NCBI GenBank assembly: GCA_024743015.1
Contig: JANSXJ010000190.1
Location: forward strand, 1-7,010
Direction: 5' to 3'
Length of the DNA stretch: 7,010 bases
Origin: Hyphomonas sp.
GTDB lineage: Bacteria > Pseudomonadota > Alphaproteobacteria > Caulobacterales > Hyphomonadaceae
Shown here: one piece after another, positions 1-6,945 of the stretch
Numbering within the stretch: position 1 is the first letter of the stretch
Layout of the letters: every line of letters begins with the position of its first letter
Notes under the pieces: generated by a model
What the model was told of the DNA's origin: nothing
Database searches by the model: none
What the model saw: the letters and a program-made list of their open reading frames with translations, nothing else
Translations under genes and position numbers: made by a program

Positions 1-11
1 ACGACAAGGCA

Positions 12-1160
12 TCAACTGGGTGAAAATACTTCAATCTCCATAGGCTTGAGACCGGTCTCAAAGGCCAGGGGATTCTCCATCTTGGGGAGCGCCAGCATGG
101 CGTCGATGGCCTGTTTCGCACGCACGCGGATCGGTTCATCAATAGTCACCTCATGCTTCATCTCGATCAGGCAATCGAGAATATTCTCGAGCGTGATCTG
201 CTTCATGTGAGGGCAGAGATTACACGGGCGCACAAAGTCGACGCCGGGATTATCGCTCGCGACATTGTCTGACATGGAACATTCGGTCAGCAATACGACT
301 TTGGCCGGGTTCTCATCTTTGACATAGTTTGCCAGCGCCGCTGTGGAGCCTGCAAAGTCAGCCGCTTCGAGAACATCCGGCGGACATTCAGGGTGCGCCA
401 GAACGACGACGCCTGGATGGGCCTCGCGCAGCGCGTCAACATCGTCTGCGCTAAACAATTCATGCACTTCGCATGCGCCTGGCCAGGTGATGATGCGGAT
501 ATTGGTTTGTGCCGCAACATTCTTGGCGAGGTACTGATCCGGGACCAGAACCACCGTGTCGGTGTTCCACTCTTTTGCAATGGCCTCGACGACTTGCGCC
601 GCGTTGGAGCTGGTGCACGTGATGTGACACTCGGCTTTCACATCAGCGGTCGTGTTCACATAAGTCACCACCGGATAGTCCGGGTAGCGTTCCTTGATAA
701 GTCGAACATCGGCGCCGGTAATGGAGCTTGCCAGAGAGCAACCAGCTTCGAGGCTGGAAATCAGGACCATCTTGCTTGGCGCAAGGATCTTCGAGGTTTC
801 GGCCATGAAGTGCACGCCTGCCTGGACGATGATATCGGCATCGACTTCGGCGGCCTCGCGGGCGAGTTGCAGACTATCGCCGCGAAAATCGCCAACCAGA
901 CGGAAAATATCCGGCGTCATGTAATTGTGCGCGAGGATGACCGCATTCTTCTCGGCTTTGAGATCATTGATCGCCGCAACCAAAGGCGCGACGGCGGGCC
1001 ATTCCATCGGTGTGATGAAATCATTTACCAGAGGGTAGAGATGGTCGGTCTTGGCTTTCACCTCGTCATCATAGGCAAGGCCTCTCGCTTCTGCTGCCGT
1101 TGCGGCGCGAAGGGGGGTCGGGGTCGGACACCCGGGTCCGGAATCAATCAGTCTTGCCAT
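12..1160 (-). CDS. nadA: Quinolinate synthase NadA
   Basis: NadA condenses iminoaspartate (made by NadB) with dihydroxyacetone phosphate to give quinolinate in cytosolic de novo NAD synthesis, using a [4Fe-4S] cluster. The 382-aa product shows the family motifs in order: AHNYMTPDI (77-85, with H78 and Y80), GDSLQLA (94-100), the first cluster cysteine C141 in EAGCSLA, the TYVNT and CTSSNA stretches (166-187), C230 in WPGACEVHE, and C316 in the CNLCPHM motif (313-319). These three cysteines match the three ligands known for the family. It is somewhat longer than the E. coli enzyme because of about 50 extra N-terminal residues. The ATG at 1160 is nevertheless favoured, because a perfect AGGAGG (1166-1171) lies 5 bases upstream and a strong promoter lies just beyond. 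The gene is complete. nadB and nadC would be expected downstream, beyond the left edge of the window, but are not visible. Confidence 0.97.
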   Translation of the reverse strand: MARLIDSGPGCPTPTPLRAATAAEARGLAYDDEVKAKTDHLYPLVNDFITPMEWPAVAPLVAAINDLKAEKNAVILAHNYMTPDIFRLVGDFRGDSLQLAREAAEVDADIIVQAGVHFMAETSKILAPSKMVLISSLEAGCSLASSITGADVRLIKERYPDYPVVTYVNTTADVKAECHITCTSSNAAQVVEAIAKEWNTDTVVLVPDQYLAKNVAAQTNIRIITWPGACEVHELFSADDVDALREAHPGVVVLAHPECPPDVLEAADFAGSTAALANYVKDENPAKVVLLTECSMSDNVASDNPGVDFVRPCNLCPHMKQITLENILDCLIEMKHEVTIDEPIRVRAKQAIDAMLALPKMENPLAFETGLKPMEIEVFSPS

Positions 1161-1174
1161 ATCAGCCTCCTGTT

Positions 1175-1191
1175 ATGCTCAATATGAGCAT
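1175..1191. promoter_or_regulatory. Palindromic operator overlapping the nadA -10 and start site
   Basis: ATGCTCAATATGAGCAT is a perfect inverted repeat with 7-bp arms and a 3-base centre. It overlaps the last two bases of the nadA -10 box and covers the predicted transcription start, which is the classical position for a repressor site. Alphaproteobacterial nad operons are known to be controlled by NAD-responsive regulators such as NadQ (related to NrtR). Assigning this palindrome to NadQ is inference from position and gene context, not from a remembered motif match. Confidence 0.65.
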
Positions 1192-1219
1192 TATATGGGC
1201 GCGCGAAGTTCGAATTCAA
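1190..1219 (-). promoter_or_regulatory. Sigma70-type promoter of nadA
   Basis: Read on the minus strand, TTGAAT (1214-1219) is followed by an 18-base spacer and a perfect TATAAT (1190-1195). The transcript would start around 1183, giving a leader of about 22 bases that contains the AGGAGG ribosome site of nadA. The consensus -10, acceptable spacing and short leader make this the best-supported promoter in the window. It is predicted from sequence only. Confidence 0.75.
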
Positions 1220-1334
1220 GAATTGGTCTCAAAAATCAGAGAAACCCAACACGCCCCACCCTTATGCTACGGGTGAGCAAAAGCGCATTAGAGCAAAAAA
1301 ACCAGTTAGGCAAGACAATCTTGGTGCCAGCGAT

Positions 1335-1352
1335 CTGTAACGCGCGCTACAG
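1335..1352. repeat. Imperfect 18-bp palindrome in the nadA / 1444 intergenic region
   Basis: CTGTAACGCGCGCTACAG is symmetric except for one mismatched pair (A1340 against C1347), with CTGTA and TACAG as outer arms and CGCGCG in the middle. It lies about 14 bases before the CtrA-type box and roughly 150 bases from nadA, so if functional it more likely serves the rightward gene. There is no U-tract after it, so it is not an intrinsic terminator. It could be a regulator site or chance. Confidence 0.3.
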
Positions 1353-1364
1353 CAGGCAGGGCCG

Positions 1365-1381
1365 GTTAACCCTCTGTTAAC
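1365..1381 (+). promoter_or_regulatory. CtrA-type binding box (TTAA-N7-TTAA)
   Basis: GTTAACCCTCTGTTAAC contains TTAA (1366-1369), exactly seven bases, then TTAAC (1377-1381). This is the full-site consensus of the cell-cycle response regulator CtrA in alphaproteobacteria. Both half-sites are also GTTAAC palindromes, so orientation cannot be fixed from sequence. It ends 62 bases before the start codon of the small gene at 1444. CtrA can activate or repress, and which applies here cannot be read from the sequence. Confidence 0.6.
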
Positions 1382-1391
1382 GATAAATTTC

Positions 1392-1419
1392 TTGCATGAG
1401 AACAAAAGATGAATATAGA
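1392..1419 (+). promoter_or_regulatory. Possible promoter for the 1444 gene
   Basis: TTGCAT (1392-1397), a 16-base spacer and TATAGA (1414-1419) form a moderate sigma70-like promoter. The predicted start is near 1426, leaving a leader just long enough for the AAGGAG ribosome site. The -35 matches consensus at only three positions, so support is limited. The CtrA-type box lies immediately upstream, a position that would suit an activator. Confidence 0.35.
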
Positions 1420-1443
1420 CATTGGAACACAAGGAGAACAGAT

Positions 1444-1779
1444 ATGCGTGAGATCAAGTTTCGTGGCCGTTCGGGAAAGGCTTATTCATTTGTGCGGATG
1501 GCGCCCACTGCTCCCTGGGCACGTGAAGCGGGGGTTGCGCTATTCGCCGCGCAGGGGCCGTTTGGTTGGCGCGTTGTGCGCCTCACCACACTTCGCGGTC
1601 GTTTGCATGACGTTCAACCAATCTGGGCCTGGGCGGATGCAGAGCGATATGGTGCGCGCTCGGTATTCGTGATGCGGGAAACAGATCCGAGCGATCGCGC
1701 CGCAGCCCTGAAAGACTTGGAAGCAGGCCTAAATCCCGTGCTGGAACAGCCAAGTGCAGACTTGGCGCTCGCCGCCTAG
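1444..1779 (+). CDS. Small uncharacterised protein, possibly a degenerate GIY-YIG-like domain
   Basis: The 111-aa product is not firmly recognised. It has no signal peptide or membrane segment. It opens with FRGRSGKAYSF (6-16), then GVALF (30-34), a basic stretch from W42 to L54 containing RGRL, two tryptophans at 61 and 63, GARSVFVM (70-77) and DLEAGLNPVLEQ (91-102). By eye this order resembles small alphaproteobacterial GIY-YIG-like proteins (GVY..., YVGET...RL, then DL...P.LN), but the YIG-type core is replaced by VVRLTT, so nuclease activity is doubtful. The ATG at 1444 is chosen over an in-frame ATG at 1396 because AAGGAG lies 6-7 bases upstream, and the 16 extra residues would read through the predicted promoter. 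A CtrA-type box precedes it. Its stop overlaps that of the convergent lipoprotein gene. It is probably a real gene; its function is unknown. Confidence 0.75.
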   Translation: MREIKFRGRSGKAYSFVRMAPTAPWAREAGVALFAAQGPFGWRVVRLTTLRGRLHDVQPIWAWADAERYGARSVFVMRETDPSDRAAALKDLEAGLNPVLEQPSADLALAA

Positions 1780-3539
1780 TTCTGCAGACGCGCCCCATAC
1801 CAGGCCTCGACGTCCGTTTCGATAAATGCGAGGGGGCGCGGGCCGGGCTGAATGAGCGTGCGTTGAAAGTCCGACTCAGAATAGCGTTGTCCAAGCACAG
1901 CCTTGGCGCGCTCAGCCAGAGCCTCGAATCTGTGATAAGCGGCGGATACCGAGGTGAAGTAACCCGGTCGCGCCATGATCCGCAGTGCCAATTGTCTGGC
2001 CAGCGGTTCACTCAATCCAGCATTTTCGACCACATAAGTCGTCGCTTCCGATAGCGACCACCGGTTTAGGTGAATGCCTGTATCTGTTGCTGCAAGGGTC
2101 GATTGGATCAGCAGGATGGATGCGTGCGCCGCCTGGTTTATCGGCTCCGTCGGTGGCGGTTGATACGAGTTCTGCCAGACATAAAGACGCCACGCTTCAT
2201 CAATGGCGGGATAGGCCGTCAGCGTTCGATAGCCCGGCAACTCGCCGTCACCTTCCGTGCGCCAGGTCAGATAGGGCTGAGTGGTCCACAGCTCCCGATA
2301 GGCGGCGATGCTGCGCGCTTGTGCCTCAAAACTCGGGTCTTTCTCAATTCTGGCCCAGACGCTCTTTGGAGCGAGATCTCTTATCGTTTCGACTGCCACC
2401 GGTGCGATGTCCGAGGCAGGTCCAGCGATTTCGGCGACAGGTTCGGAGGTGAGGTCTTCATACCATGCGAGAAACTGTTCGAGGCGGTCCGGAGGGTCCA
2501 AAGCGTCTGGCAACACATTCCCGTCCTCATCGACCGGCAACACCAATAGGTCTCTCAAAGCCGTGGATTGGGCCGCGACGTCATCGATGTGGCGAGCATG
2601 CAAGCGCTCGCTGCGTAAGGGGTCGCCGGTGGACGCCTTGAGAATGCCGACAAACAGGTCCTGACCTTTTGGTTGAGCCCAGATCCCGGCATGGTCCGAG
2701 GCGTCCTCAGCCATATCCGCAATTGTGTTTGCCAGGTCTTGCAGGGCCGGCCGGAGACGCTCCGAGACCTCTCTGCGTACGACCGAGACCAATTGTTCGC
2801 GCTGATCGGCTGGGAGGTCGGAGAGATCGAGCGTCAATGCCGCAAATGTCGTGGTCAGCAGATCGAGTGCGGCGGCGTCATCGGCGGTTAGCTGCTCCAG
2901 TCTTTGCCGGGTTTCATCTGCAAGTGCCCGCGGCAAATCGAGGCCAGCCGCGCGATCTGCAATCAACCGCCGCCGCGTATCCTCTACCGCAGCGCTCAGG
3001 CTTTGAAGGCGGGAGATGTATGCTGCCGCATCATCCATCGTATTGATGGTTTGCTGATAGGCGAGCAGGTGAGGGCCTTCGATCCAGATCCCGGAGAACG
3101 GGTCGACCGCGTAAGGTCGCTGCGCACTGTAGTCGAAACGTCCATATCCGAGTTGCTCCAGGGCGATCAGATCGACAATCGCGGTTTCCGCAATGGCGAG
3201 GTCCCGCGTGAGCGGATGCTGTTCCGGCAGCCGGGGGCGCTGGCGCAGGCGTTGCAGCAACTCGATCCGCACCAGTCGGCCGCGCTCAAATCCGGCCTGT
3301 GAGTGATTGTCGAGCGTGAACACGGTCGACGGACCGAGCGCGGTCTCCATATTCATGCGGCTCGCGGTTTCCGGTGACAGGGCAAGCTCAGTACGCAGAA
3401 AATCAGCCGCAATAGCCTGCGATTGCGTGATTGCGCGCCGGGTCGAGCGCTGTCCGTCATCGCTCTGGCTGCATGCGACCGGTACAAACAGTAAAGATGC
3501 GGCAAGGATGGAAATTGGGAATGATCGCGCCCGTTTCAT
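1776..3539 (-). CDS. DUF885-family exported protein (probable lipoprotein), likely catalytically inactive
   Basis: The 587-aa product starts with a signal peptide (KRAR, a hydrophobic stretch at 8-22, then C23 in FVPVAC). This looks like a lipoprotein signal, though proline at -3 is a poor lipobox fit, so it could be cleaved normally instead. The body matches DUF885: HLLAYQQTINTMDDAAAYISRL (157-178, in the first half), DEAWRLY (447-453) where the family has EGWALY, DTGIHLNRW (486-494), and a C-terminal LGQRYSESDFQRTLIQPG-type ending with PRPLAFIE (567-574). The family's HExxPGH metal motif appears as DGELPGY (431-437), so both histidines and the glutamate are missing. ATG 3539 is preferred because it places the signal peptide at the N-terminus; in-frame ATGs at 3581 and further upstream would bury it. 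The ribosome site is weak (TGGGGC). It ends tail to tail with the 1444 gene. The family assignment is by eye. Confidence 0.85.
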   Translation of the reverse strand: MKRARSFPISILAASLLFVPVACSQSDDGQRSTRRAITQSQAIAADFLRTELALSPETASRMNMETALGPSTVFTLDNHSQAGFERGRLVRIELLQRLRQRPRLPEQHPLTRDLAIAETAIVDLIALEQLGYGRFDYSAQRPYAVDPFSGIWIEGPHLLAYQQTINTMDDAAAYISRLQSLSAAVEDTRRRLIADRAAGLDLPRALADETRQRLEQLTADDAAALDLLTTTFAALTLDLSDLPADQREQLVSVVRREVSERLRPALQDLANTIADMAEDASDHAGIWAQPKGQDLFVGILKASTGDPLRSERLHARHIDDVAAQSTALRDLLVLPVDEDGNVLPDALDPPDRLEQFLAWYEDLTSEPVAEIAGPASDIAPVAVETIRDLAPKSVWARIEKDPSFEAQARSIAAYRELWTTQPYLTWRTEGDGELPGYRTLTAYPAIDEAWRLYVWQNSYQPPPTEPINQAAHASILLIQSTLAATDTGIHLNRWSLSEATTYVVENAGLSEPLARQLALRIMARPGYFTSVSAAYHRFEALAERAKAVLGQRYSESDFQRTLIQPGPRPLAFIETDVEAWYGARLQN

Positions 3540-3671
3540 CGCCCCAGATAAGCGTGATTTGTGAAAAGAAGTATGAAACATCTGCAATTGCTGCATTCCT
3601 TCCCACTCTTCCTGTTGTCGGCCTTGGTCATTTCCGTTACACCCCGCCAGTCTTATCAAGCGGAGTGACCC
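3540..3671. other. Divergent intergenic region between the DUF885 gene and the SapC gene
   Basis: These 132 bases must hold the promoters for both outward-facing genes. I see no convincing -35/-10 pair in either direction. The only symmetric element is GCAATTGC (3584-3591), which is short enough to be chance. The GGAG at 3662-3665 belongs to the SapC ribosome site. Confidence 0.5.
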
Positions 3672-4484
3672 GTGGAAAATACCCCGAACACACAACAACC
3701 TGAACTGACCGGAAACGTTCTGTTCTACAAAAACCCTCAACCTCTGAACGCGGAACAACATGCCGGTTTGGGTGTAAAGCAGATTGATGATCCCTTCGGC
3801 TTTCTGCGGACCGCACACGCCATTCCGGTGACCGTGACCGAATTCGGCATGGCTGCCACCTCCTATCCGATCATTTTTGTCGGCGATCAGATGACACCCG
3901 TCGTTGCTATGGGGGTTCGCCAAAACGAAAACCTTTTCGTGCGCGAGGATGGTCAGACTGAGCAGGATTACTACATCCCGGCATTCGTTCGCCGTTATCC
4001 TTTCGTTTTCGCAAATGACAGCAACAGTGAGCGTCTGCTGCTCTGCGTTGATCGCGATGCCCCTATGGTGACCAATCAGCCTGAGGTTCCACTGTTCGAA
4101 AACGGTGAGCCCAGTGCCTTCACCAAAAACGCCATCCAATTCTGCGAAGAGTTCGAACGCCAGCGTCGTGCGACCGATGAATTTGTGACGATTATCCGCA
4201 ATATGGGGCTGTTTGAGCAGAAAACCGTCACCTTCCAACCGCGCGACCAGCAGGGTAACTCGGTCGGCGAGGCACAGAAAATCGCAGATTACTGGGCGAT
4301 TGATGAGAACAAGCTGGCGGAGCTGACAAAAGAACAGTTCGAGGAGCTGCGCACAAATGGCGCGCTTGGCGCGATCTATGCGCACATTCTGTCTCTGCTC
4401 AACTGGCAGCGGATCATTCAGCGTGCGCTAGCGGTTCCACAACCGGACGCAGCGCAACCCGCCGCTGAAGCGCCGATCGCTTAA
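3672..4484 (+). CDS. SapC-family protein
   Basis: The 270-aa product carries the hallmarks of the SapC family (PF07277): AHAIPVTVTEF (48-58), SYPIIFVGD (64-72), MGVRQNENLFV (80-90), YIPAFVRRYPFVF (101-113), LLLCVD (122-127), and a helical C-terminal part with NGALGAIYAHILSLLNW (229-245). The last ~15 residues are an Ala/Pro-rich tail. There is no signal peptide, so it is probably cytoplasmic. The family is named after a Campylobacter S-layer-associated protein, and its biochemical role is unclear; in many proteobacteria relatives sit beside TonB-receptor and tryptophan-halogenase-like genes, but here it stands alone. The start is GTG, preceded by GCGGAG about 6 bases upstream; no ATG near this position in the frame fits better. 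It is followed by an intrinsic terminator, so it appears to be monocistronic. Confidence 0.9.
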   Translation: MENTPNTQQPELTGNVLFYKNPQPLNAEQHAGLGVKQIDDPFGFLRTAHAIPVTVTEFGMAATSYPIIFVGDQMTPVVAMGVRQNENLFVREDGQTEQDYYIPAFVRRYPFVFANDSNSERLLLCVDRDAPMVTNQPEVPLFENGEPSAFTKNAIQFCEEFERQRRATDEFVTIIRNMGLFEQKTVTFQPRDQQGNSVGEAQKIADYWAIDENKLAELTKEQFEELRTNGALGAIYAHILSLLNWQRIIQRALAVPQPDAAQPAAEAPIA

Positions 4485-4508
4485 GCCTGGGGACCAATCG
4501 GAATTTCT

Positions 4509-4537
4509 AAAGGCGGCGCACCAGCGTCGCCTTTTTT
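4509..4537 (+). terminator. Rho-independent terminator of the SapC gene
   Basis: GGCGGCGC (4512-4519) pairs with GCGTCGCC (4524-4531) through an ACCA loop, giving an 8-bp GC-rich stem with one G-T wobble. It is followed directly by six T (4532-4537). Three A before the stem can extend the pairing. It begins 24 bases after the SapC stop codon. The reverse strand has only a short T run, so it acts mainly rightward and separates the SapC gene from the DsbD-like gene. Confidence 0.93.
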
Positions 4538-4640
4538 AATGCGTGAGGTGCGCGGCATGCCGGTCACATATTCGCGAGGTGGTTTTCCTGTTAAGCAGGG
4601 TCCGATATGTAGCCCGCAACATCGATAACTGGATTTTTGC

Positions 4641-6902
4641 ATGGCCTTTTTTCGTTTCGCGTTTCTTAGCCTCGTCATTGCATTGACGGGATGGCTTCCG
4701 GCGCTCAGCCAGCCAGTGGACGGAGGGCATGCCCGCGTCGAACTGATCAGCGAGCGAGCGCTCGCCGTGCCGGGCGAAACTGTCTGGTTTGGTCTATCCT
4801 TCGAGATTGACCCCAATTGGCATATTTACTGGCGCAATGCCGGTGATGCGGGCATCCCGCCGCAGATTACATGGCGTGAATCTGGCGGCATCGCACCGAA
4901 CGAGATCAGCGCGTTCTCATGGCCTCTGCCCGAATTGTTGCCTGTCGTGCCCGGCCAGATCATGGATTACGGCTATTCGGACCAGATTGTTCTGCCCTTT
5001 ATGGTGACATTGCCGGACGACACGGAAGGACCATTGCTGTTCGATGGCGTCGCCGATTACCTGATCTGCGAAGATGTCTGCATCCCGGAAAGCGTAGACA
5101 TTCGCCTGATGCTATCGGTCGGAGGGGCGCAGATACCCGATCAATACGGCGCGGACCTGATCCAGGCTGCGCTCAGCGATGTTCCTCCGGAGTTTTCCGG
5201 TGAAGCGAGACTATCCGACGCCGGGACCCATTGGGTGCTGTCCGCGGCAGGTCCAGAGCTTGCAGGCCTGAAAGGCGAAGCGCGCTTCTTCCCATATGCG
5301 CACGAGATCAAACACGCGGCGGATCAACCGGTCCGTTACGGGCCACAAGGCTTGCAGATCCAGCTCACCCCGGATCGCGAAGGCGACCCACTTCCGGAAT
5401 CGATTTCCGGAGTCATCAAGCTTGGTGAGACGGCTGTCGCGATTTCGGCTGAAACCGGCTCGATATTGCCGGGAACAACTGGGTCAGGCGGCACGGCGGC
5501 CCAAGCTGCAGGGGGCGGCGCCAGTCTGCCTCTATTGATGGGTTTTGCCCTGATCGGCGGGTTGATCCTCAATCTGATGCCTTGCGTCCTGCCAGTTCTG
5601 TCGATCAAGGCGATGGGCGTGGTTTCGGCAACAGCCAATGGGCATGAGCGCGAGGCCCGACTGCATGGTCTTTGGTATGCGGCAGGCGTGCTGGTCAGTT
5701 TTGGGACGCTTGCAGCTGCCGTCCTCAGCGTCCGCGCCGCGACGGGCGTCGCGATCTGGGGATTCTGGTTGCAAAACCCGATCCTGGTGACGGCGCTGAT
5801 CCTGATCATTTTCCTGATCGGTTTGTGGCTGCTCGGCATGTTTGAGCTTGGCGGTTCGATCCAGGGGGTCGGCTCTGATCTCGCTGCCAAACAGGGGAGC
5901 GCAGGTGCGTTCTTTACGGGTGTCCTGGCGGCGATTGTCGGCGCGCCCTGTACCGGGCCCTTTCTCGGTGCGGCGCTTGGCGCCGTCATGGCCCAGCCAG
6001 CCGTCAATGTGATCCTGGTGCTTCTCACCATGGGCCTCGGCATGGCCTTGCCCTTCCTGGCGCTGAGCTTCCTGCCGGGCCTGCAGAAAATGATCCCGAA
6101 GCCCGGTGCTTGGATGGAGACGCTGAAACAGGTCTTCGCCTTCCCGATGTTCCTGACGGCAGCCTGGTTGCTTTCGGTGCTGGGGGCGCTTGGCGGATAC
6201 CGTATGGCGGCCATGGTCGTTGCCGGTGCAGCGCTGATCGCATTCGGTATTTGGGCGCTGAAATCAGCCGGGCAGGGGGCGAAAGCTATTCTCCTCTCCG
6301 TTCTGGGTCTCGCTATTATTGTCCCCGTCTTCGGCCTGATCTCGGCGACGAGTTCCGTGGAGGTGCTGTTTGGCGTGCTCTGGCTGGCAGGATTGATCGC
6401 GGCTTTCATCGTGATTGCGCGGCTTGGTAAGGACATGACCGCGCACATTGCACGCGGTGTCGCAGGCCTGGCGATTGTCACCGGCCTTGTCTGGCCTCTC
6501 GCACAAGCGCGCAGTGCCCTTTCCGTCGAAGGACCGACCGAAGCGTATGCGGCTAAGTATGAAACCGAGGCCTGGTCGCCGGAGCGTGTTGCTGAACTGA
6601 CCGCGGAAGGGCGCGCTATCTTCGTCGATTTCACCGCAGAGTGGTGCGTCACCTGTCAGGCGAACAAGCTGCAAACCCTGCAGACCAAACCGGTGACGGA
6701 GGCGTTTGAAGCCGGCAATGTCGCCTTCCTCGTGGCCGACTTCACAAATGGCGACAAGACGATTGCGCTCGAGCTGCAAAAGCACAACCGGGCCGGGGTG
6801 CCGATGTATCTCTGGTACGCACCGGGTGAGACAGAGCCACAAGTGCTCCCGGAATTGTTATCTATCGATCTTGTAACAGGACTTGTCGCCGCCGCGAGCT
6901 AG
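4641..6902 (+). CDS. DsbD/ScsB-type membrane thiol-disulfide reductase
   Basis: This 753-aa protein should carry electrons from cytosolic thioredoxin across the inner membrane to oxidised periplasmic proteins. A signal peptide (1-24, ALSQ at the end) leads to a large periplasmic N-terminal domain (about 25-290) with the cysteine pair C143/C147 in ICEDVCIPE. Next comes a multi-pass membrane domain (about 296-622, eight to ten hydrophobic segments) with C315 in NLMPCVLP and C437 in GAPCTGP. The C-terminal periplasmic thioredoxin-like domain (about 640-753) has C669/C672 in EWCVTCQANK. All six redox cysteines expected for a three-domain DsbD are present. The large N-domain with a CxxxC pair resembles ScsB more than classical E. 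coli DsbD. The ribosome site is weak (CTGGAT). A Tat-signal protein follows after 43 bases, probably in the same operon. Confidence 0.95.
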   Translation: MAFFRFAFLSLVIALTGWLPALSQPVDGGHARVELISERALAVPGETVWFGLSFEIDPNWHIYWRNAGDAGIPPQITWRESGGIAPNEISAFSWPLPELLPVVPGQIMDYGYSDQIVLPFMVTLPDDTEGPLLFDGVADYLICEDVCIPESVDIRLMLSVGGAQIPDQYGADLIQAALSDVPPEFSGEARLSDAGTHWVLSAAGPELAGLKGEARFFPYAHEIKHAADQPVRYGPQGLQIQLTPDREGDPLPESISGVIKLGETAVAISAETGSILPGTTGSGGTAAQAAGGGASLPLLMGFALIGGLILNLMPCVLPVLSIKAMGVVSATANGHEREARLHGLWYAAGVLVSFGTLAAAVLSVRAATGVAIWGFWLQNPILVTALILIIFLIGLWLLGMFELGGSIQGVGSDLAAKQGSAGAFFTGVLAAIVGAPCTGPFLGAALGAVMAQPAVNVILVLLTMGLGMALPFLALSFLPGLQKMIPKPGAWMETLKQVFAFPMFLTAAWLLSVLGALGGYRMAAMVVAGAALIAFGIWALKSAGQGAKAILLSVLGLAIIVPVFGLISATSSVEVLFGVLWLAGLIAAFIVIARLGKDMTAHIARGVAGLAIVTGLVWPLAQARSALSVEGPTEAYAAKYETEAWSPERVAELTAEGRAIFVDFTAEWCVTCQANKLQTLQTKPVTEAFEAGNVAFLVADFTNGDKTIALELQKHNRAGVPMYLWYAPGETEPQVLPELLSIDLVTGLVAAAS

Positions 6903-6945
6903 GATAGTTTACAGCTGTAGCTGGATCAGTTTTGGAGTTTTGAAC

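Noticed and set aside
393..1187. Long plus-strand open frame (264 codons) opposite nadA
   Set aside because: It is the antisense of a clearly conserved enzyme, its sequence looks like no protein family, and it has no ribosome site.
1257..1275. CACCC/GGGTG hairpin with a 9-base loop
   Set aside because: Only 5 bp of stem and no U-tract; no gene ends nearby.
1396..1443. Upstream ATG adding 16 residues to the 1444 protein
   Set aside because: No ribosome site precedes it, whereas AAGGAG is well placed before 1444; the added residues read through the likely promoter.
3540..4385. N-terminal extension of the DUF885 frame by 282 codons
   Set aside because: It would run antisense through the SapC gene and bury the signal peptide that starts at 3539.
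4583..4609. TTTTCC / GATATG pair considered as a promoter for the DsbD/ScsB-like gene
   Set aside because: Poor matches to consensus and a 15-base spacer; not better than chance.
5336..6652. 438-codon minus-strand open frame inside the DsbD/ScsB-like gene
   Set aside because: Rich in Arg, Pro, Ser and Ala as expected from reading a GC-rich membrane-protein gene backwards; all six redox cysteines and the domain order support the plus-strand gene.
6910..6919. TACAGCTGTA palindrome after the DsbD/ScsB-like stop, considered as a terminator
   Set aside because: Too short a stem with no loop and no T run directly after it; the next gene follows closely on the same strand.
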